Assembly (NCBI GenBank): GCA_963782475.1
Contig: CAWAJW010000003.1
Span: forward strand, 434,001-498,000
DNA: 64,000 nucleotides
DNA from: CAVQBP01 sp963782475
GTDB lineage: Bacteria; Bacteroidota; Ignavibacteria; Ignavibacteriales; Ignavibacteriaceae
Direction: 5' to 3'
In this document: piece after piece, positions 49,344 to 59,301 of the stretch
How the letters are laid out: every line of letters begins with the position of its first letter
How positions within the stretch are numbered: the stretch's first letter is position 1
The notes under the pieces: model-generated
Database searches by the model: none
What the model saw: the letters and a program-made list of their open reading frames with translations, nothing else
Told to the model about the DNA's origin: nothing
Position numbers and translations under genes: made by a program

Positions 49344-50646
49344 ATGAAAAAAATTTTTTTGTTACTATCAGTTCTAATTTTAATAAGTTATCAAATTTTA
49401 TTTACACAAATAAAATATTATGCCGCAACTGGTAAAGATTCTATATCCTATGTAGCTACCAATCAAGGTTTATTAATATTAAAAAGAGATTCTACCCAAG
49501 CATTACAATACTATTCTTTAATAAACGACTCAAATAAGGTTTATAATCGGGCTTTAGAGAATAAAGACTATTTGATTCTTGGCACAGGTAGTAGTGCTGA
49601 TCTTTTTTCTCTATCCAACAAATATCTCCCAAATTATATTGGTTCTTTAAAGATTACGAATATAATTTCTTTTCGTCCCTTTGGTGATAATTTTGCAATT
49701 ATAAGAGGTGATAGATTTAATTCCGATAATTACGAACATTACATTATAGGGCAATGAAAATGATTCAATTAAAATCTTAGATAGTATAAATTCTTCTTCA
49801 AGTACTTATACAGGAAGAACTGCATTCTATCCAGAGGTAGTATATCCTTATTTTTTTAATAAGAATAATAATTCATCAATTTTAATGTACAAGTATAATG
49901 AAATTGAGAAAGTATTTGAATTTTTTGATACTTTGAATGTAGTAATCCCCGGAAATGACCTCGTGGAAATATTTGGAGCTACGGATAAATTATTCATTCT
50001 TGACAGATATACATATTCCGATCATAACGTTTTGCAGTATTATCTTACTATAAATAAGTATTCAACAAATAATGATACGTTACAATTTTTATCAAAAGTT
50101 TCATTGTACTCGGGGCGTTTAATTGATGAAATTGAATGTACAGATTCGTTAATAAGATATAATTATTGGTATACTTATTTAAATAGTGGTACTACTTTAA
50201 AAGATCCAAATAACTTTCTTGACTATACAATATCGCATCCATTAGGTTTATCTGGTGATAAAATTTATCATATATCATATGATGGTTCGCAATTATATTA
50301 CTCAACAAAAATTATAGATGATACGATTTATTCTGCTGAATTTACTTATAATCCAATGTCAGTAAATAATTTTACTAAAGTTAAAAATTTTATTTTATAT
50401 CAGAATTATCCTAATCCTTTTAATCCCAAAACAACCATACTCTATTCAATTCCAAAAGAATCACTTGTAACAATTAAAGTCTATGATGTTCTTGGAAGAG
50501 AAATTGAAACACTAGTAAATGAAAGAAAACCAAGAGGAAATTATTCTATAGATTTCAATTCAAGCAAACTTCCAAGCGGAATTTATTTTTACAGATTAAC
50601 AGCGGGATCTTATACATCAACAAAGAAAATGGTTATTTTAAAATAA
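49344..50646 (+). pseudogene. Cassette 15: exported protein with type IX sorting domain, one frameshift
   Basis: ATG 49344 starts a signal peptide MKKIFLLLSVLILISYQILFTQ and a repeat domain (YYAATGKDSISYVATNQGLLIL). The frame stops at 49757 after HYIIGQ and continues one frame over from NENDSIKILDSINSSSSTY through 50646, ending in a sorting domain LYQNYPNPFNPKTTILY ... LPSGIYFYRLTAG. Repaired length is about 434 residues. One indel near 49750; decay or sequencing error cannot be told apart. Confidence 0.75.
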
Positions 50647-50656
50647 ATGCATGGCA

Positions 50657-50889
50657 ATATAACAAATGCAATTTAAGTTGACAGCATTTTACGCATTCGG
50701 CTTTTTAGAGAATTTTGAAGTAGATGATCCGCAAAAAGTATCTTGTTCAACGTAGTCAAATTAATTAATAGTCTTGCAAACTGTGCTTGCCGTAAACAGA
50801 AATTTAAGCACAGTTTGCTTAATCATTGGCAGAAGTAATAAATAAAAGTTTCTTGTTCTGGGCTGCAACTTAATTGCGGTTCGTTATAT
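50657..50889 (+). repeat. attC15
   Basis: 233 bp, R'' ATATAAC (followed by AAATGC, one extra A), R' GTTATAT. Own-cassette match GTTATATTGC (10 bases). Confidence 0.92.
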
Positions 50890-51043
50890 GCCTAAGAATA
50901 GTAAAAATTAAATTTATAAAATAGAGTGATTACTTAAGAAGATAAATGTGATAGTTAAATAGAACTTAAAATATAAGTATAAAGACTAAAGATTTTAAAA
51001 GATAAAAGAATCTTATAAATCATAAATATTAAAAGGAGATAAT

Positions 51044-51352
51044 ATGAAAAAGAAATTATTATTCCTATTTATCGCAATCGCTTCATCTATATTTATTTAT
51101 GCAATGAGTTATAAACAAGATATACCGCCTGGTATTGATGAATCACAGTGGATAAACATAACAAATGATTTTGGAGTATATATTGAAAATATGCCAAGTG
51201 AAGTTGGTCCATCGCAAAAACAATCTCTTGACAAAAAGGTAAAAGTAATTGATAAAAAATCAATAAAAGGTGTATTTATAGTGAGAAAAGACGGAAAATG
51301 GTACTATATTGAAAATATATCTCAAACTCCACACATAATTCCAGCAAAGTAA
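51044..51352 (+). CDS. Cassette 16: small exported protein of unknown function
   Basis: 102 residues: signal peptide MKKKLLFLFIAIASSIFIYA, then a compact domain with DESQWINITNDFGVYI and GVFIVRKDGKWYYIEN. Not recognised. A clear AAAGGAG ribosome-binding site precedes the ATG, and the 150 AT-rich bases between cassette start and ATG could hold a cassette promoter. Confidence 0.7.
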   Translation: MKKKLLFLFIAIASSIFIYAMSYKQDIPPGIDESQWINITNDFGVYIENMPSEVGPSQKQSLDKKVKVIDKKSIKGVFIVRKDGKWYYIENISQTPHIIPAK

Positions 51353-51513
51353 TAACTAAATCATATAAATATGGCATATAACATCTTTAATAAGTAAAAA
51401 GTCAATAGGCAATAGCTTTCCTGACAAAAAAAGTTTTGTAAAAAAAAGTAAATCACAACTTCTATAAGCTATAGCAATCAATCATTTAACCTTAAACAAC
51501 CAAGACTGCCAAA

Positions 51514-51697
51514 ATATCTGTAAGGCACACTATGGCAACCAAACATCTTTCGGGACTTTCTTCAAGAAAACTTGAAGATGTATTGAAAAGACAATACAAT
51601 TCCAGATATATAATAGGCATGCGCATTACTACCCAATCAATGCAAACGATTATGCCGGTAAAAGCAAATCAGTTATGTGCCGGGGCTTGTAATGCGC
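51514..51697 (-). ncRNA. Candidate bridge RNA/seekRNA, IS copy 3
   Basis: Same structure as in copy 2: closing stem 51689-51697 with 51621-51629; left guide GGCACATAAC (51672-51681) against flank GGCATATAAC, one mismatch; right guide 51636-51645 complementary to CAATGCAA. Confidence 0.65.
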
Positions 51698-52688
51698 GGC
51701 CATTGTAAAGACTTTCTATGAATAAGTTCTTGACCTTTAAATTTGTTATTAAAGCCAGATTTATATTTTAGGACAAAAAAGACGATCCGGGCAATTTCTT
51801 TAGCAATAATAGTTTTAGCAATGAATTTATTTTTTCTTCTAAGCAGGGAGGTATGGTAGTTACGAATAACAGGATAATACTGGATAGCCCGAATGGCAGC
51901 CTCAGAGAAAGCGACTTTAAGATATTTATTACCATCTTTAGAAGCCCTCTGCTTGGATTTACCAGCGGAATTCCGTGCAGAAGGTGTAAGTCTTGAGTAA
52001 GAGAAGAAATTCTTAAGGTCAGGGAAGCGGTTAATATCATCAACTTCCAGTAAAATAGAAAAGGCATTGATTATACCGATTCCAGGGATCCAAAGTAGTC
52101 TTTGAATATCATCATTAGGAATAAGGGATGGATGGAGCTGTTTTTCAATATCAATGATTTGTTCATTGAGAAGAGTTTGCAGTTCAGATAATTGCTCATA
52201 TTGGAATTTGGGTATTCCGTCAAGTTGAGTAGGAGAATCAAAGTTAAATTTAGCAAGAAACAGGTGCATAGAATTGATTACGGAAGTATGTCGCTGAACA
52301 ATTTTAAGTCTTGCTCTGAGGGCATCGCGAAGGAAGCGGTGTTGGTTAGAAATTTTATGTGCTACAGGAATATAGTTCATTCTAAGGAGCTGAGCAAGAG
52401 TAAGAGAATCAACTTTATCAGTTTTAACTTTAGCATAAGCAATAGCCTTAACATATTTAGCGTGAGCAAGAATCAAAGGGATGTTAATAGAATCAAGGAG
52501 ATCACTTAACCAATACCAGGACATAGTAGATTCAACAGTGGTGATATGTTGACCGGGGATAGAGGAGAAATACTGAATGAAGTTATGAGGAAGATTTTTA
52601 AATTATCTTTTTTAACGACATTACCATCAGGTTCAACAGTAGTTAAAAAAGAAGTAAATTTGTGAAGATCAATTCCAGTGTAATACAT
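51673..52688 (-). CDS. IS110-family DEDD recombinase, copy 3, two frames with -1 slippery site
   Basis: ATG 52688 opens the short frame with GIDLHK; slippery T TTA AAA at 52596-52602 (mRNA sense) allows a -1 shift into the 283-codon frame carrying the other acidic residues and the catalytic Ser domain. Recombinase nearly identical to copies 1, 2 and 4. The stop TAA lies inside the left target guide of the candidate bridge RNA. Confidence 0.85.
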
Positions 52689-52999
52689 TTGATACCTCCT
52701 AAGTTAAAGTTAATTGGTAATGCTAAATTTAACTTTTTACTTATTGGAAATATCAATGCAATTTAAGTTGACAGCATTTTACGCATTCGGCTTTTTAGAG
52801 ATTTTTGAAGTAGATGATCCGCTTAAAGTATCTTGTTCAACGTAGTCAAATTAATTAATAGTCTTGCAAACTGTGCTTGTCGTAAACGGAAAATTAAGCA
52901 CAGTTTGCTTAATCTTTGGCAGAAGTAATAAATAAAAGTTTCTTGTTTTGGGCTGCAACTTAATTGCGGTTCGTTAGGCAATTAAAAAAAGAGGTTAAT

Positions 53000-53512
53000 A
53001 TGAAAAAATATATTTCATTAAGTTTTTTTATTCTTCTATTATTGATTAATTCATGTTCGGATTCAATTAATGAACCTAAAAAAGATATTGTTCAGAACCA
53101 AGATATTAAAATACTTTATAAGTATTCATTTAAAGACGAGTTAAATACATACGATCTCAAATTAACAAAGGATTTAGTTCTTGATGGAACAATAACAGTA
53201 GACTTTTGGCTAACAAAAGAAGAACAAGAAAAAATAATATCAAAACTCGAAGAAATAGATTTTTATAATTTGCCAGATTCATTAACATGGACAGAAGCAG
53301 ATTCAATTAAACCAAAAATAGAACCAGATCCAGGAAAACAAATATTAAAAATCAAATATCAAAATAAAGAGAAACAAATTTACTGGTATGAGATAAATAG
53401 TTACCCAAAAGAATATGAAAGAATAATACAATTAACAAATACGATAACTGATATTATTAGTTCTAAACCAGAATACAAGTTGTTACCATTAGCAAATGGA
53501 GGTTACATGTAA
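53000..53512 (+). CDS. Cassette 17: lipoprotein of unknown function
   Basis: 170 residues from ATG 53000 behind AGAGGTT. Signal MKKYISLSFFILLLLINSC with lipobox Cys19. The mature part (DIKILYKYSFKDELNTYDLKLTKDLV, EEQEKIISKLEEIDFYNLPD, KQILKIKYQNKEKQIYWYEI) resembles DUF6438-like or similar small beta domains with a YxLP motif found in Bacteroidota lipoproteins; I am not certain of the family. Likely in the outer membrane or periplasm. Confidence 0.7.
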   Translation: MKKYISLSFFILLLLINSCSDSINEPKKDIVQNQDIKILYKYSFKDELNTYDLKLTKDLVLDGTITVDFWLTKEEQEKIISKLEEIDFYNLPDSLTWTEADSIKPKIEPDPGKQILKIKYQNKEKQIYWYEINSYPKEYERIIQLTNTITDIISSKPEYKLLPLANGGYM

Positions 53513-53517
53513 AAATT

Positions 53518-53749
53518 GCCTAACAATGCAATTTAAGTTGACAGCATTTTACGCACTCGACTTTTTAGAGATTTTGAAGGTAGTTGATCCGCAAAAAGTA
53601 TCTTGTTCAATGTAGTCAAATTAATTAATAGTCTTGCAAACTGTGCTTTGCGTAAACGGAAATTTAAGCACAGTTTGCTTAATCTTCGGTAGTAGTAATA
53701 AATAAAAGTTTCTTGTTTTGGGCTGCAACTTAATTGCGGTTCGTTATAT
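53518..53749 (+). repeat. attC17
   Basis: 232 bp, R'' GCCTAAC, R' GTTATAT. Own-cassette match GTTAGGCAATT (11 bases). Confidence 0.92.
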
Positions 53750-53775
53750 GCTAATAGATTTAAGGGGTAATAATT

Positions 53776-54381
53776 ATGAATAAATTATTTCGTTCAATTA
53801 TTATCATAATGTTAATTTTCATTAATAGTTGTAATGATAATCCAACTGGTCCAAATACAGCAGATACATACTTTCCTCTCACCAAAGGAAATACCTGGTA
53901 TTATAGAGATTATAGTGCTCCATATAATATTGATACTATAAAATATACAAATCCGGATAAAGAATATGACATTGTTTATAAAGTAATTGGAGATAAAAAC
54001 ATCAATGGAAAAAATTATTCTGTAATGGAAGAAAGATATTTCCTTAAACTATATATACCACTAGATACAGCTTACTATAGAACAGAAGGTGAGAATTTAT
54101 ATATGTTAATTAAAGATCGGTCTTCTAATCAATATCTAGGTGGTCTTTATGCTAAATTTTCAATATCAGAAGGTGATACCTTCCATTGCATTCTACCAAA
54201 CTATGAGTACATAGCAATTGTACAAAAGAAGACTTCAACAATGACAAAATTTCATTATTATATCCCAGGTGGGGCAGATGAAGAATTTGAATTAACTTAT
54301 TATAAAAACATTGGTCTTGTAAGAAGTTTTTCAACAGATTGGGGAATGGGTAAAGTGCTTAGTGAATATGATTTGAAATGA
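53776..54381 (+). CDS. Cassette 18: lipoprotein of the FPxxxGNxWxY type
   Basis: 201 residues: signal MNKLFRSIIIIMLIFINSC (Cys19), then TYFPLTKGNTWYYRDYS, the same opening block as the mature parts of cassettes 1 and 4, VYKVIGDKNINGKNYSVMEERYF and EFELTYYKNIGLVRSF. Here the protein is a lipoprotein instead of carrying a type IX tail, so the domain is delivered by two different routes in this array. Function unknown. AAGGGG lies ahead of the ATG. Confidence 0.75.
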   Translation: MNKLFRSIIIIMLIFINSCNDNPTGPNTADTYFPLTKGNTWYYRDYSAPYNIDTIKYTNPDKEYDIVYKVIGDKNINGKNYSVMEERYFLKLYIPLDTAYYRTEGENLYMLIKDRSSNQYLGGLYAKFSISEGDTFHCILPNYEYIAIVQKKTSTMTKFHYYIPGGADEEFELTYYKNIGLVRSFSTDWGMGKVLSEYDLK

Positions 54382-54543
54382 TAAAAAATAAAAATATTAA
54401 AAGGCATATAACATCTTTAATAAGTAAAAAGTCAATATGCAATAGCTTTCCTGACAAAAAAAGTTTTGTAAAAAAAAGTAAATCACAACTTCTATAAGCT
54501 ATAGCAATCAATCATTTAACCTTAAACAACCAAGACTGCCAAA

Positions 54544-54727
54544 ATATCTGTAAGGCACACTATGGCAACCAAACATCTTTCGGGACTTTCTTCAAGAAAA
54601 CTTGAAGATGTATTGAAAAGACAATACAATTCCAGATATATAATAGGCATGCGCATTACTACCCAATCAATGCAAACGATTATGCCGGTAAAAGCAAATC
54701 AGTTATGTGCCGGGGCTTGTAATGCGC
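54544..54727 (-). ncRNA. Candidate bridge RNA/seekRNA, IS copy 4
   Basis: Closing stem 54719-54727 with 54651-54659; left guide GGCACATAAC (54702-54711) against flank GGCATATAAC, one mismatch; right guide 54666-54675 complementary to CAATGCAA of the right flank. Confidence 0.65.
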
Positions 54728-55718
54728 GGCCATTGTAAAGACTTTATATGAATAAGTTCTTGACCTTTAAATTTATTATTAAAGCCAGATTTATATTTTA
54801 GGACAAAAAAGACGATCCGGGCAATTTCTTTAGCAATAATAGTTTTAGCAATGAATTTATTTTTTCTTCTAAGCAGGGAGGTATGGTAGTTACGAATAAC
54901 AGGATAATACTGGATAGCCCGAATGGCAGCCTCAGAGAAAGCGACTTTAAGATATTTATTACCATCTTTAGAAGCCCTCTGCTTGGATTTACCAGCAGAA
55001 TTCCGTGCAGAAGGTGTAAGTCTTGAGTAAGAGAAGAAATTCTTAAGGTCAGGGAAGCGGTTAATATCATCAACTTCCAGTAAAATAGAAAAGGCATTGA
55101 TTATACCGATTCCAGGGATCCAAAGTAGTCTTTGAATATCATCATTAGGAATAAGGGATGGATGGAGCTGTTTTTCAATATCGATGATTTGTTCATTGAG
55201 AAGAGTTTGCAGTTCAGATAATTGCTCATATTGGAATTTGGGTATTCCGTCAAGTTGAGTAGGAGAATCAAAGTTAAATTTAGCAAGAAACAGGTGCATA
55301 GAATTGGTTACGGAAGTATGTCGCTGAACAATTTTAAGTCTTGCTCTGAGGGCATCGCGAAGGAAGCGGTGTTGGTTAGAAATTTTATGTGCTACAGGAA
55401 TATAGTTCATTCTAAGGAGCTGAGCAAGAGTAAGAGAATCAACTTTATCAGTTTTAACTTTAGCATAAGCAATAGCCTTAACATATTTAGCGTGAGCAAG
55501 AATCAAAGGGATGTTAATAGAATCAAGGAGATCACTTAACCAATACCAGGACATAGTAGATTCAACAGTGGTGATATGTTGACCGGGGATAGAGGAGAAA
55601 TACTGAATGAAGTTATGAGGAAGACTTTTAAATTATCTTTTTTAACGACATTACCATCAGGTTCAACAGTAGTTAAAAAAGAAGTAAATTTGTGAAGATC
55701 AATTCCAGTGTAATACAT
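54703..55718 (-). CDS. IS110-family DEDD recombinase, copy 4, two frames with -1 slippery site
   Basis: ATG 55718 opens the 60-codon frame with GIDLHK. Slippery T TTA AAA (55626-55632, mRNA sense) is kept although the next base has changed from A to G, so the -1 heptamer is retained in spite of mutation beside it. Long frame as in the other copies (Glu, Asp-Asp, Tnp20 Ser domain). Few private changes, such as Thr for Ile in HTSVTNSMH. Confidence 0.85.
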
Positions 55719-56049
55719 TTGATACCTCCTAAGTTAAAGTTAATTGGTAATGCTAAATTTAACTTTTTACTTATTGGAAATATCAATGCAATTTAAGTTG
55801 ACAGCATTTTACGCATTCGGTTTTTTAGAGGTTTTTAAAGTAGATGATCCGCTTAAAGTATCTTGTTCAACGGAGTCAAATTAATTAATAGTCTTGCAAA
55901 CTGTGCTTTTCGTAAACGGAAATCCGCCTACATAGGATTTCGGCGGACAGGTTTAAGCACAGTTTGCATAATCTTTGGCAGAGTTAATAAATAAAAGTTT
56001 CTTGTTTTGGGCTGCAACTTAATTGCGGTTCGTTATACAAATAAAAAGT

Positions 56050-56472
56050 ATGAATATAGTTTTAAGAAATTTAAAAATAATTGTAACTTTTATATTAACA
56101 GTATTAATGTTCACTAGCTTTAACCTTTCTGCTCAAGATTTAGATACTGTTTACGTAACTACTAAAAAATATACTGTCGAATATCGACAGAGAAAACAAG
56201 CAAGAGAAGATATTGCAAATGGATTTATAGATATTCTGAGACCTGGAATATTAGGAGTTAATATAAAATTAGATAGTTTGGCTAATAAATATGGATTTAA
56301 ATATATTCAGATTGGTGGTATTCCTAATGAAGGATATGAATATTATAATGATGAAGTAATAAAATATTTAAATAGAAGAAATGGTGAAGGTTGGTGGGGA
56401 AAATTTCTTAAGGAAGAGTCAAAACTGAAAAAAATAGAAATACCTTCATTACCAGAAAGAAAAGATAATTAA
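56050..56472 (+). CDS. Cassette 19: small exported protein of unknown function
   Basis: 140 residues from ATG 56050; signal peptide ending NLSAQD. The mature part ends with YEYYNDEVIKYLNRRNGEGWWGKFLKEE, a block common in small Bacteroidota exported proteins (YNxxVxxYLxxRNGxxWxxxF). No function known to me. Confidence 0.75.
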   Translation: MNIVLRNLKIIVTFILTVLMFTSFNLSAQDLDTVYVTTKKYTVEYRQRKQAREDIANGFIDILRPGILGVNIKLDSLANKYGFKYIQIGGIPNEGYEYYNDEVIKYLNRRNGEGWWGKFLKEESKLKKIEIPSLPERKDN

Positions 56473-56489
56473 TATTATTAAAAATATTT

Positions 56490-56722
56490 GTATAACAATG
56501 CAATTTAAGTTGACAGCATTTTACGCATTCGGCTTTTTAGAGATTTTTAAGGTAGATGATCCGCTTAAAGTATCTTGTTCAACGTAGTCAAATTAATTAA
56601 TAGTCTTGCAAACTGTGCTTATCGTAAAACGTAAAGTTAAGCACAGTTTGCTTAATCTTTGGCAGAAGTAGTAAATAAAAGTTTCTAGTTTTGGGCTGCA
56701 ACTTAATTGCGGTTCGTTAGGC
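56490..56722 (+). repeat. attC19
   Basis: 233 bp, R'' GTATAAC, R' GTTAGGC. Own-cassette match GTTATACAAATA (12 bases). Confidence 0.92.
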
Positions 56723-56795
56723 AGTAAACAAAAAAGTAAGTTTGTAAGAATAATTAAAAAAATATTAGGATAATTGAAATCAACTGGAGATTATC

Positions 56796-57203
56796 ATGAG
56801 ACAATATTATTATTTCCCGGCTTTAATATTACTATTCCTTTTAGCATCAAAAATTACATTATCAAATTCCATACAAAATGATGGGAGAAAAGTTTATCTA
56901 ATTGTATCATTTCAAAATCCCGAAATGTTCCGAGATAGTTCTTCACAGCATAAGATAAAATCAGAAATAGAAAATATTTTTGAAAATAAAGGTATTCATA
57001 TAATTCATGAAGAAAAACCGGAAGAGTATAAATCAAATATTAATATTCTAATAGGAGATAGTCTCATAATTGAAGAAAATAGTATTGGTGTAGGCGGAGG
57101 TGATTCAATAGTTGAAGTGAAACATTCCAAAGTAATTCACTCATATAAAAATGAATCGGAGATATATAATTCAATTAAGAGTTATATTAAAAACAATTTC
57201 TGA
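56796..57203 (+). CDS. Cassette 20: small exported protein of unknown function
   Basis: 135 residues: signal peptide MRQYYYFPALILLFLLASKITLS, then KVYLIVSFQNPEMFRD, a helix (HKIKSEIENIFENKGIHII) and a Gly-rich turn GVGGGDSIVEVKHSK. No family recognised. The frame is complete and codon use is like its neighbours. Confidence 0.65.
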   Translation: MRQYYYFPALILLFLLASKITLSNSIQNDGRKVYLIVSFQNPEMFRDSSSQHKIKSEIENIFENKGIHIIHEEKPEEYKSNINILIGDSLIIEENSIGVGGGDSIVEVKHSKVIHSYKNESEIYNSIKSYIKNNF

Positions 57204-57277
57204 AAGAGAAAGTATACTTTAAGTTAAATAATTCAAAAGATAAAAAATAAGATTTATATTTTATTCTAAAGTAGGCT

Positions 57278-57508
57278 GCCTAACAATGCAATTTAAGTTG
57301 ACAGCATTTTACGCATTCGGCTTTTTTGAGATTTTTAAAGTAGATGATCCGCAAAAAGTATCTTGTTCAACTGAAGTGCTCTGATAAGTTTGTTGCAAAC
57401 TGTGCTTTGCGTAAACGGAAAATTAAGCACAGTTTGCTTAATCTTTGGCAGAGGTAATAAATAAAAGTTTCTAGTTATGGGCTGCAACTTAATTGCGGTT
57501 CGTTATGT
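57278..57508 (+). repeat. attC20
   Basis: 231 bp, R'' GCCTAAC, R' GTTATGT. Own-cassette match GTTAGGCAG (9 bases). Confidence 0.92.
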
Positions 57509-57536
57509 GCTAAAATAAAGATAAAAGGATAAATCA

Positions 57537-58061
57537 ATTAAAACTTATTTAAAAACAACATTTTTTCTTTTCAACGCAGTATTATTTACTTTTATTTTCC
57601 ATGAATTTGGACATTGGATAATTGGTGAAATACTCGGGAATAAAATGACAATGTTTTTAAATGGAACTTATCCGACAAGTGGAAGCTATATTCATGCTTG
57701 GAATTATATTATTGTACTTACTGGGGGACCATTGTTTACGTTGATTCAGGCATTTGTATTTTTATATCTAATCAAAAAATATAAAAAGAAATTATTGTAC
57801 CCTTTTTTATTCTTCCCATTTATTTTTAGGATGGTTGCCTCACTTTTCAGCATTGTTGAGCCTCAAGATGAAGCTATAATTAGTACATTATTGAATTTAA
57901 GTAAATGGTCATTACCAATATCAATTACTTTAATATTATTTTATCTATGTTGGGAAGGAAATAGGGTATTGAAAATTAATTGGAAATTAAATTTAACTCA
58001 ATTCATTTTTAGTCTAATGTTTTTAGTATTTGTAGTAATTATCGATAAAATGATTTTCTAA
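57537..58061 (+). CDS. Cassette 21: M50-like membrane metalloprotease, possible ATT start
   Basis: About 174 residues. The frame is open from 57525 and has no ATG, GTG or TTG before the zinc motif FIFHEFGHWIIGEIL (HExxH); the first ATG, 57645, would cut that motif off. ATT 57537 lies six bases behind AAGGA and is the best candidate start, or an ATG was mutated. Four or so membrane helices follow (YIIVLTGGPLFTLIQAFVFLYLI, LLYPFLFFPFIFRMVASL), with GGP resembling the conserved site-2 protease turn. A membrane-embedded protease is inferred. Confidence 0.65.
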   Translation: MKTYLKTTFFLFNAVLFTFIFHEFGHWIIGEILGNKMTMFLNGTYPTSGSYIHAWNYIIVLTGGPLFTLIQAFVFLYLIKKYKKKLLYPFLFFPFIFRMVASLFSIVEPQDEAIISTLLNLSKWSLPISITLILFYLCWEGNRVLKINWKLNLTQFIFSLMFLVFVVIIDKMIF

Positions 58062-58170
58062 TACCAGTTTAATATTATTAAAATAAACATAATATCTTAA
58101 GTGAATTAAGACGAATATTGTTAATTAAAACTAGCGTAAAATATTTTAAAACTACTCATAAAAATGGAGC

Positions 58171-58403
58171 ACATAACAATGCAATTTAAGTTGACAGCAT
58201 TTTACGCATTCGGCTTTTTAGAGAATTATGAGGTAGATGATCCGCAAAAAGTATCTTGTTCAACGTAGTCAAATTAATTAATAGTCTTGCAAACTGTGCT
58301 TTATCGTAAACGGAAAATTAAGCACAGTTTGCTTAATGTTCGGCAGAAGTAATAAAAATAAGTTTCTAGTTATGGGCTGCAACTTAATTGCGGTTCGTTA
58401 GGC
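58171..58403 (+). repeat. attC21
   Basis: 233 bp, R'' ACATAAC, R' GTTAGGC. Own-cassette match GTTATGTGCT (10 bases). Confidence 0.92.
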
Positions 58404-58414
58404 CATAGAAAGAT

Positions 58415-58765
58415 ATGAATAATAAATTAACATATGAAAGAATAAAAGATATAGTTATAATTCATTTTCCAGAAACTTACTTTGTTGGAAATTGGGGAGA
58501 AATGTTAGAACTTGTACGATTCAAAAAAATATTAGAAGCTAAATATATAATAATCGACTTATCTAATGTAAAATATATTGATGATTGCGGAGGTGAATTT
58601 TACATTCTTAGAAAAGAATTTAAGGAAATTGGCGGAAAGGATGTTATATTATCTGGTATGCCAGAGGCATTCCAAAAAATATTTAAACATATTGAAGATA
58701 AAATTGATGAAGAAAAGATAAGAAGATATAACATAATAGATGATGCGATTAAATCTATTGAATAA
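58415..58765 (+). CDS. Cassette 22, first gene: STAS-domain protein
   Basis: 116 residues with the anti-sigma-factor-antagonist fold: VIIHFPETYFVGNWGEM, YIIIDLSNVKYIDDCGGEFYIL and GGKDVILSGMPEAFQKIF. In SpoIIAA-like proteins the loop reads D-S/T-S/T-G with a phosphorylated Ser; here it is DDCGG, so phosphorylation control is probably absent or replaced by Asp/Cys. Cytoplasmic. It shares the cassette with a small membrane protein 61 bases downstream. Confidence 0.8.
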   Translation: MNNKLTYERIKDIVIIHFPETYFVGNWGEMLELVRFKKILEAKYIIIDLSNVKYIDDCGGEFYILRKEFKEIGGKDVILSGMPEAFQKIFKHIEDKIDEEKIRRYNIIDDAIKSIE

Positions 58766-58826
58766 AGAAATCTTCAATAAGGAGCAATATAATTATATAT
58801 CGCTTAGAATAATAAAATAGGTCTTT

Positions 58827-59051
58827 ATGGAACTTTCAAAAATGCTATTTATTTTGACAAAAGCTGGACTTGTTTTGAACATACTTGGAACATTTATGAT
58901 CGCATTTTCTTTTGGCAAAAATCTTGGAGAAGCTTATCAGTTGGATAAGAAAGGGAGGAAAATATTTCTTGCCTCATTTCTTTATCCAAGACTCTTTTAT
59001 TTGGGATTGATATTAATCATTTTAGGTTTTGTTTTACAACTTTTGGCCTAA
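58827..59051 (+). CDS. Cassette 22, second gene: small two-helix membrane protein
   Basis: 74 residues with two membrane helices (ILTKAGLVLNILGTFMIAFSF and YLGLILIILGFVLQLLA) joined by a basic loop (DKKGRKIF). Its stop codon lies in the R'' core of attC22. This is the only plus-strand cassette before HigBA with two genes; whether the two proteins cooperate is unknown. Confidence 0.7.
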   Translation: MELSKMLFILTKAGLVLNILGTFMIAFSFGKNLGEAYQLDKKGRKIFLASFLYPRLFYLGLILIILGFVLQLLA

Positions 59052-59277
59052 CAATGCAATTTAAGTTGACAGCATTTTACGCATTCGGCTTTTTTGAGAA
59101 TTTTAAGGTAGATGATCCGATTAAAGTATCTTGTTCAATGTAGCCAATTTAATTAATAGTCTTGCAAACTGTGCTTGTCGTAAACTGAAAGTTAAGCACA
59201 GTTTGCATAATCTTTGGCAGAGGTAATAAATAAAAGTTTCTAGTTCTGGGCTGCAACTTAATTGCGGTTCGTTAGGC
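59046..59277 (+). repeat. attC22
   Basis: 232 bp, R'' GCCTAAC, R' GTTAGGC. Own-cassette match GTTAGGCCA (9 bases). Confidence 0.92.
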
Positions 59278-59301
59278 AATAAAATAAAATGGTATAATAT
59301 T

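Larger units (their letters stand above)
51384..52755 (-). mobile_element. IS110-family (IS1111-type) element, copy 3
   Basis: 1372 bp between CA core copies at 51382-51383 and 52754-52755, with the same 13-bp subterminal inverted repeats, target base and orientation as the other copies. Left flank here is GGCATATAAC. Confidence 0.93.
51376..52979 (+). repeat. attC16, interrupted by IS copy 3
   Basis: R'' ATATAAC at 51376-51382, IS 51384-52755, R' GTTAGGC at 52973-52979; 232 bp without the IS. Own-cassette match GTTATATGCC (10 bases). Confidence 0.92.
54414..55785 (-). mobile_element. IS110-family (IS1111-type) element, copy 4
   Basis: 1372 bp between CA core copies at 54412-54413 and 55784-55785; same inverted repeats, target base and orientation as copies 1-3. 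It carries a few private substitutions, such as A-to-G just after the slippery site. Confidence 0.93.
54406..56038 (+). repeat. attC18, enlarged and interrupted by IS copy 4
   Basis: R'' ATATAAC at 54406-54412, IS 54414-55785, R' GTTATAC at 56032-56038; 261 bp without the IS because of a hairpin TCCGCC...GGCGGA-CAGG (55923-55951) in the internal loop. Own-cassette match GTTATATGC (9 bases). Confidence 0.92.
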
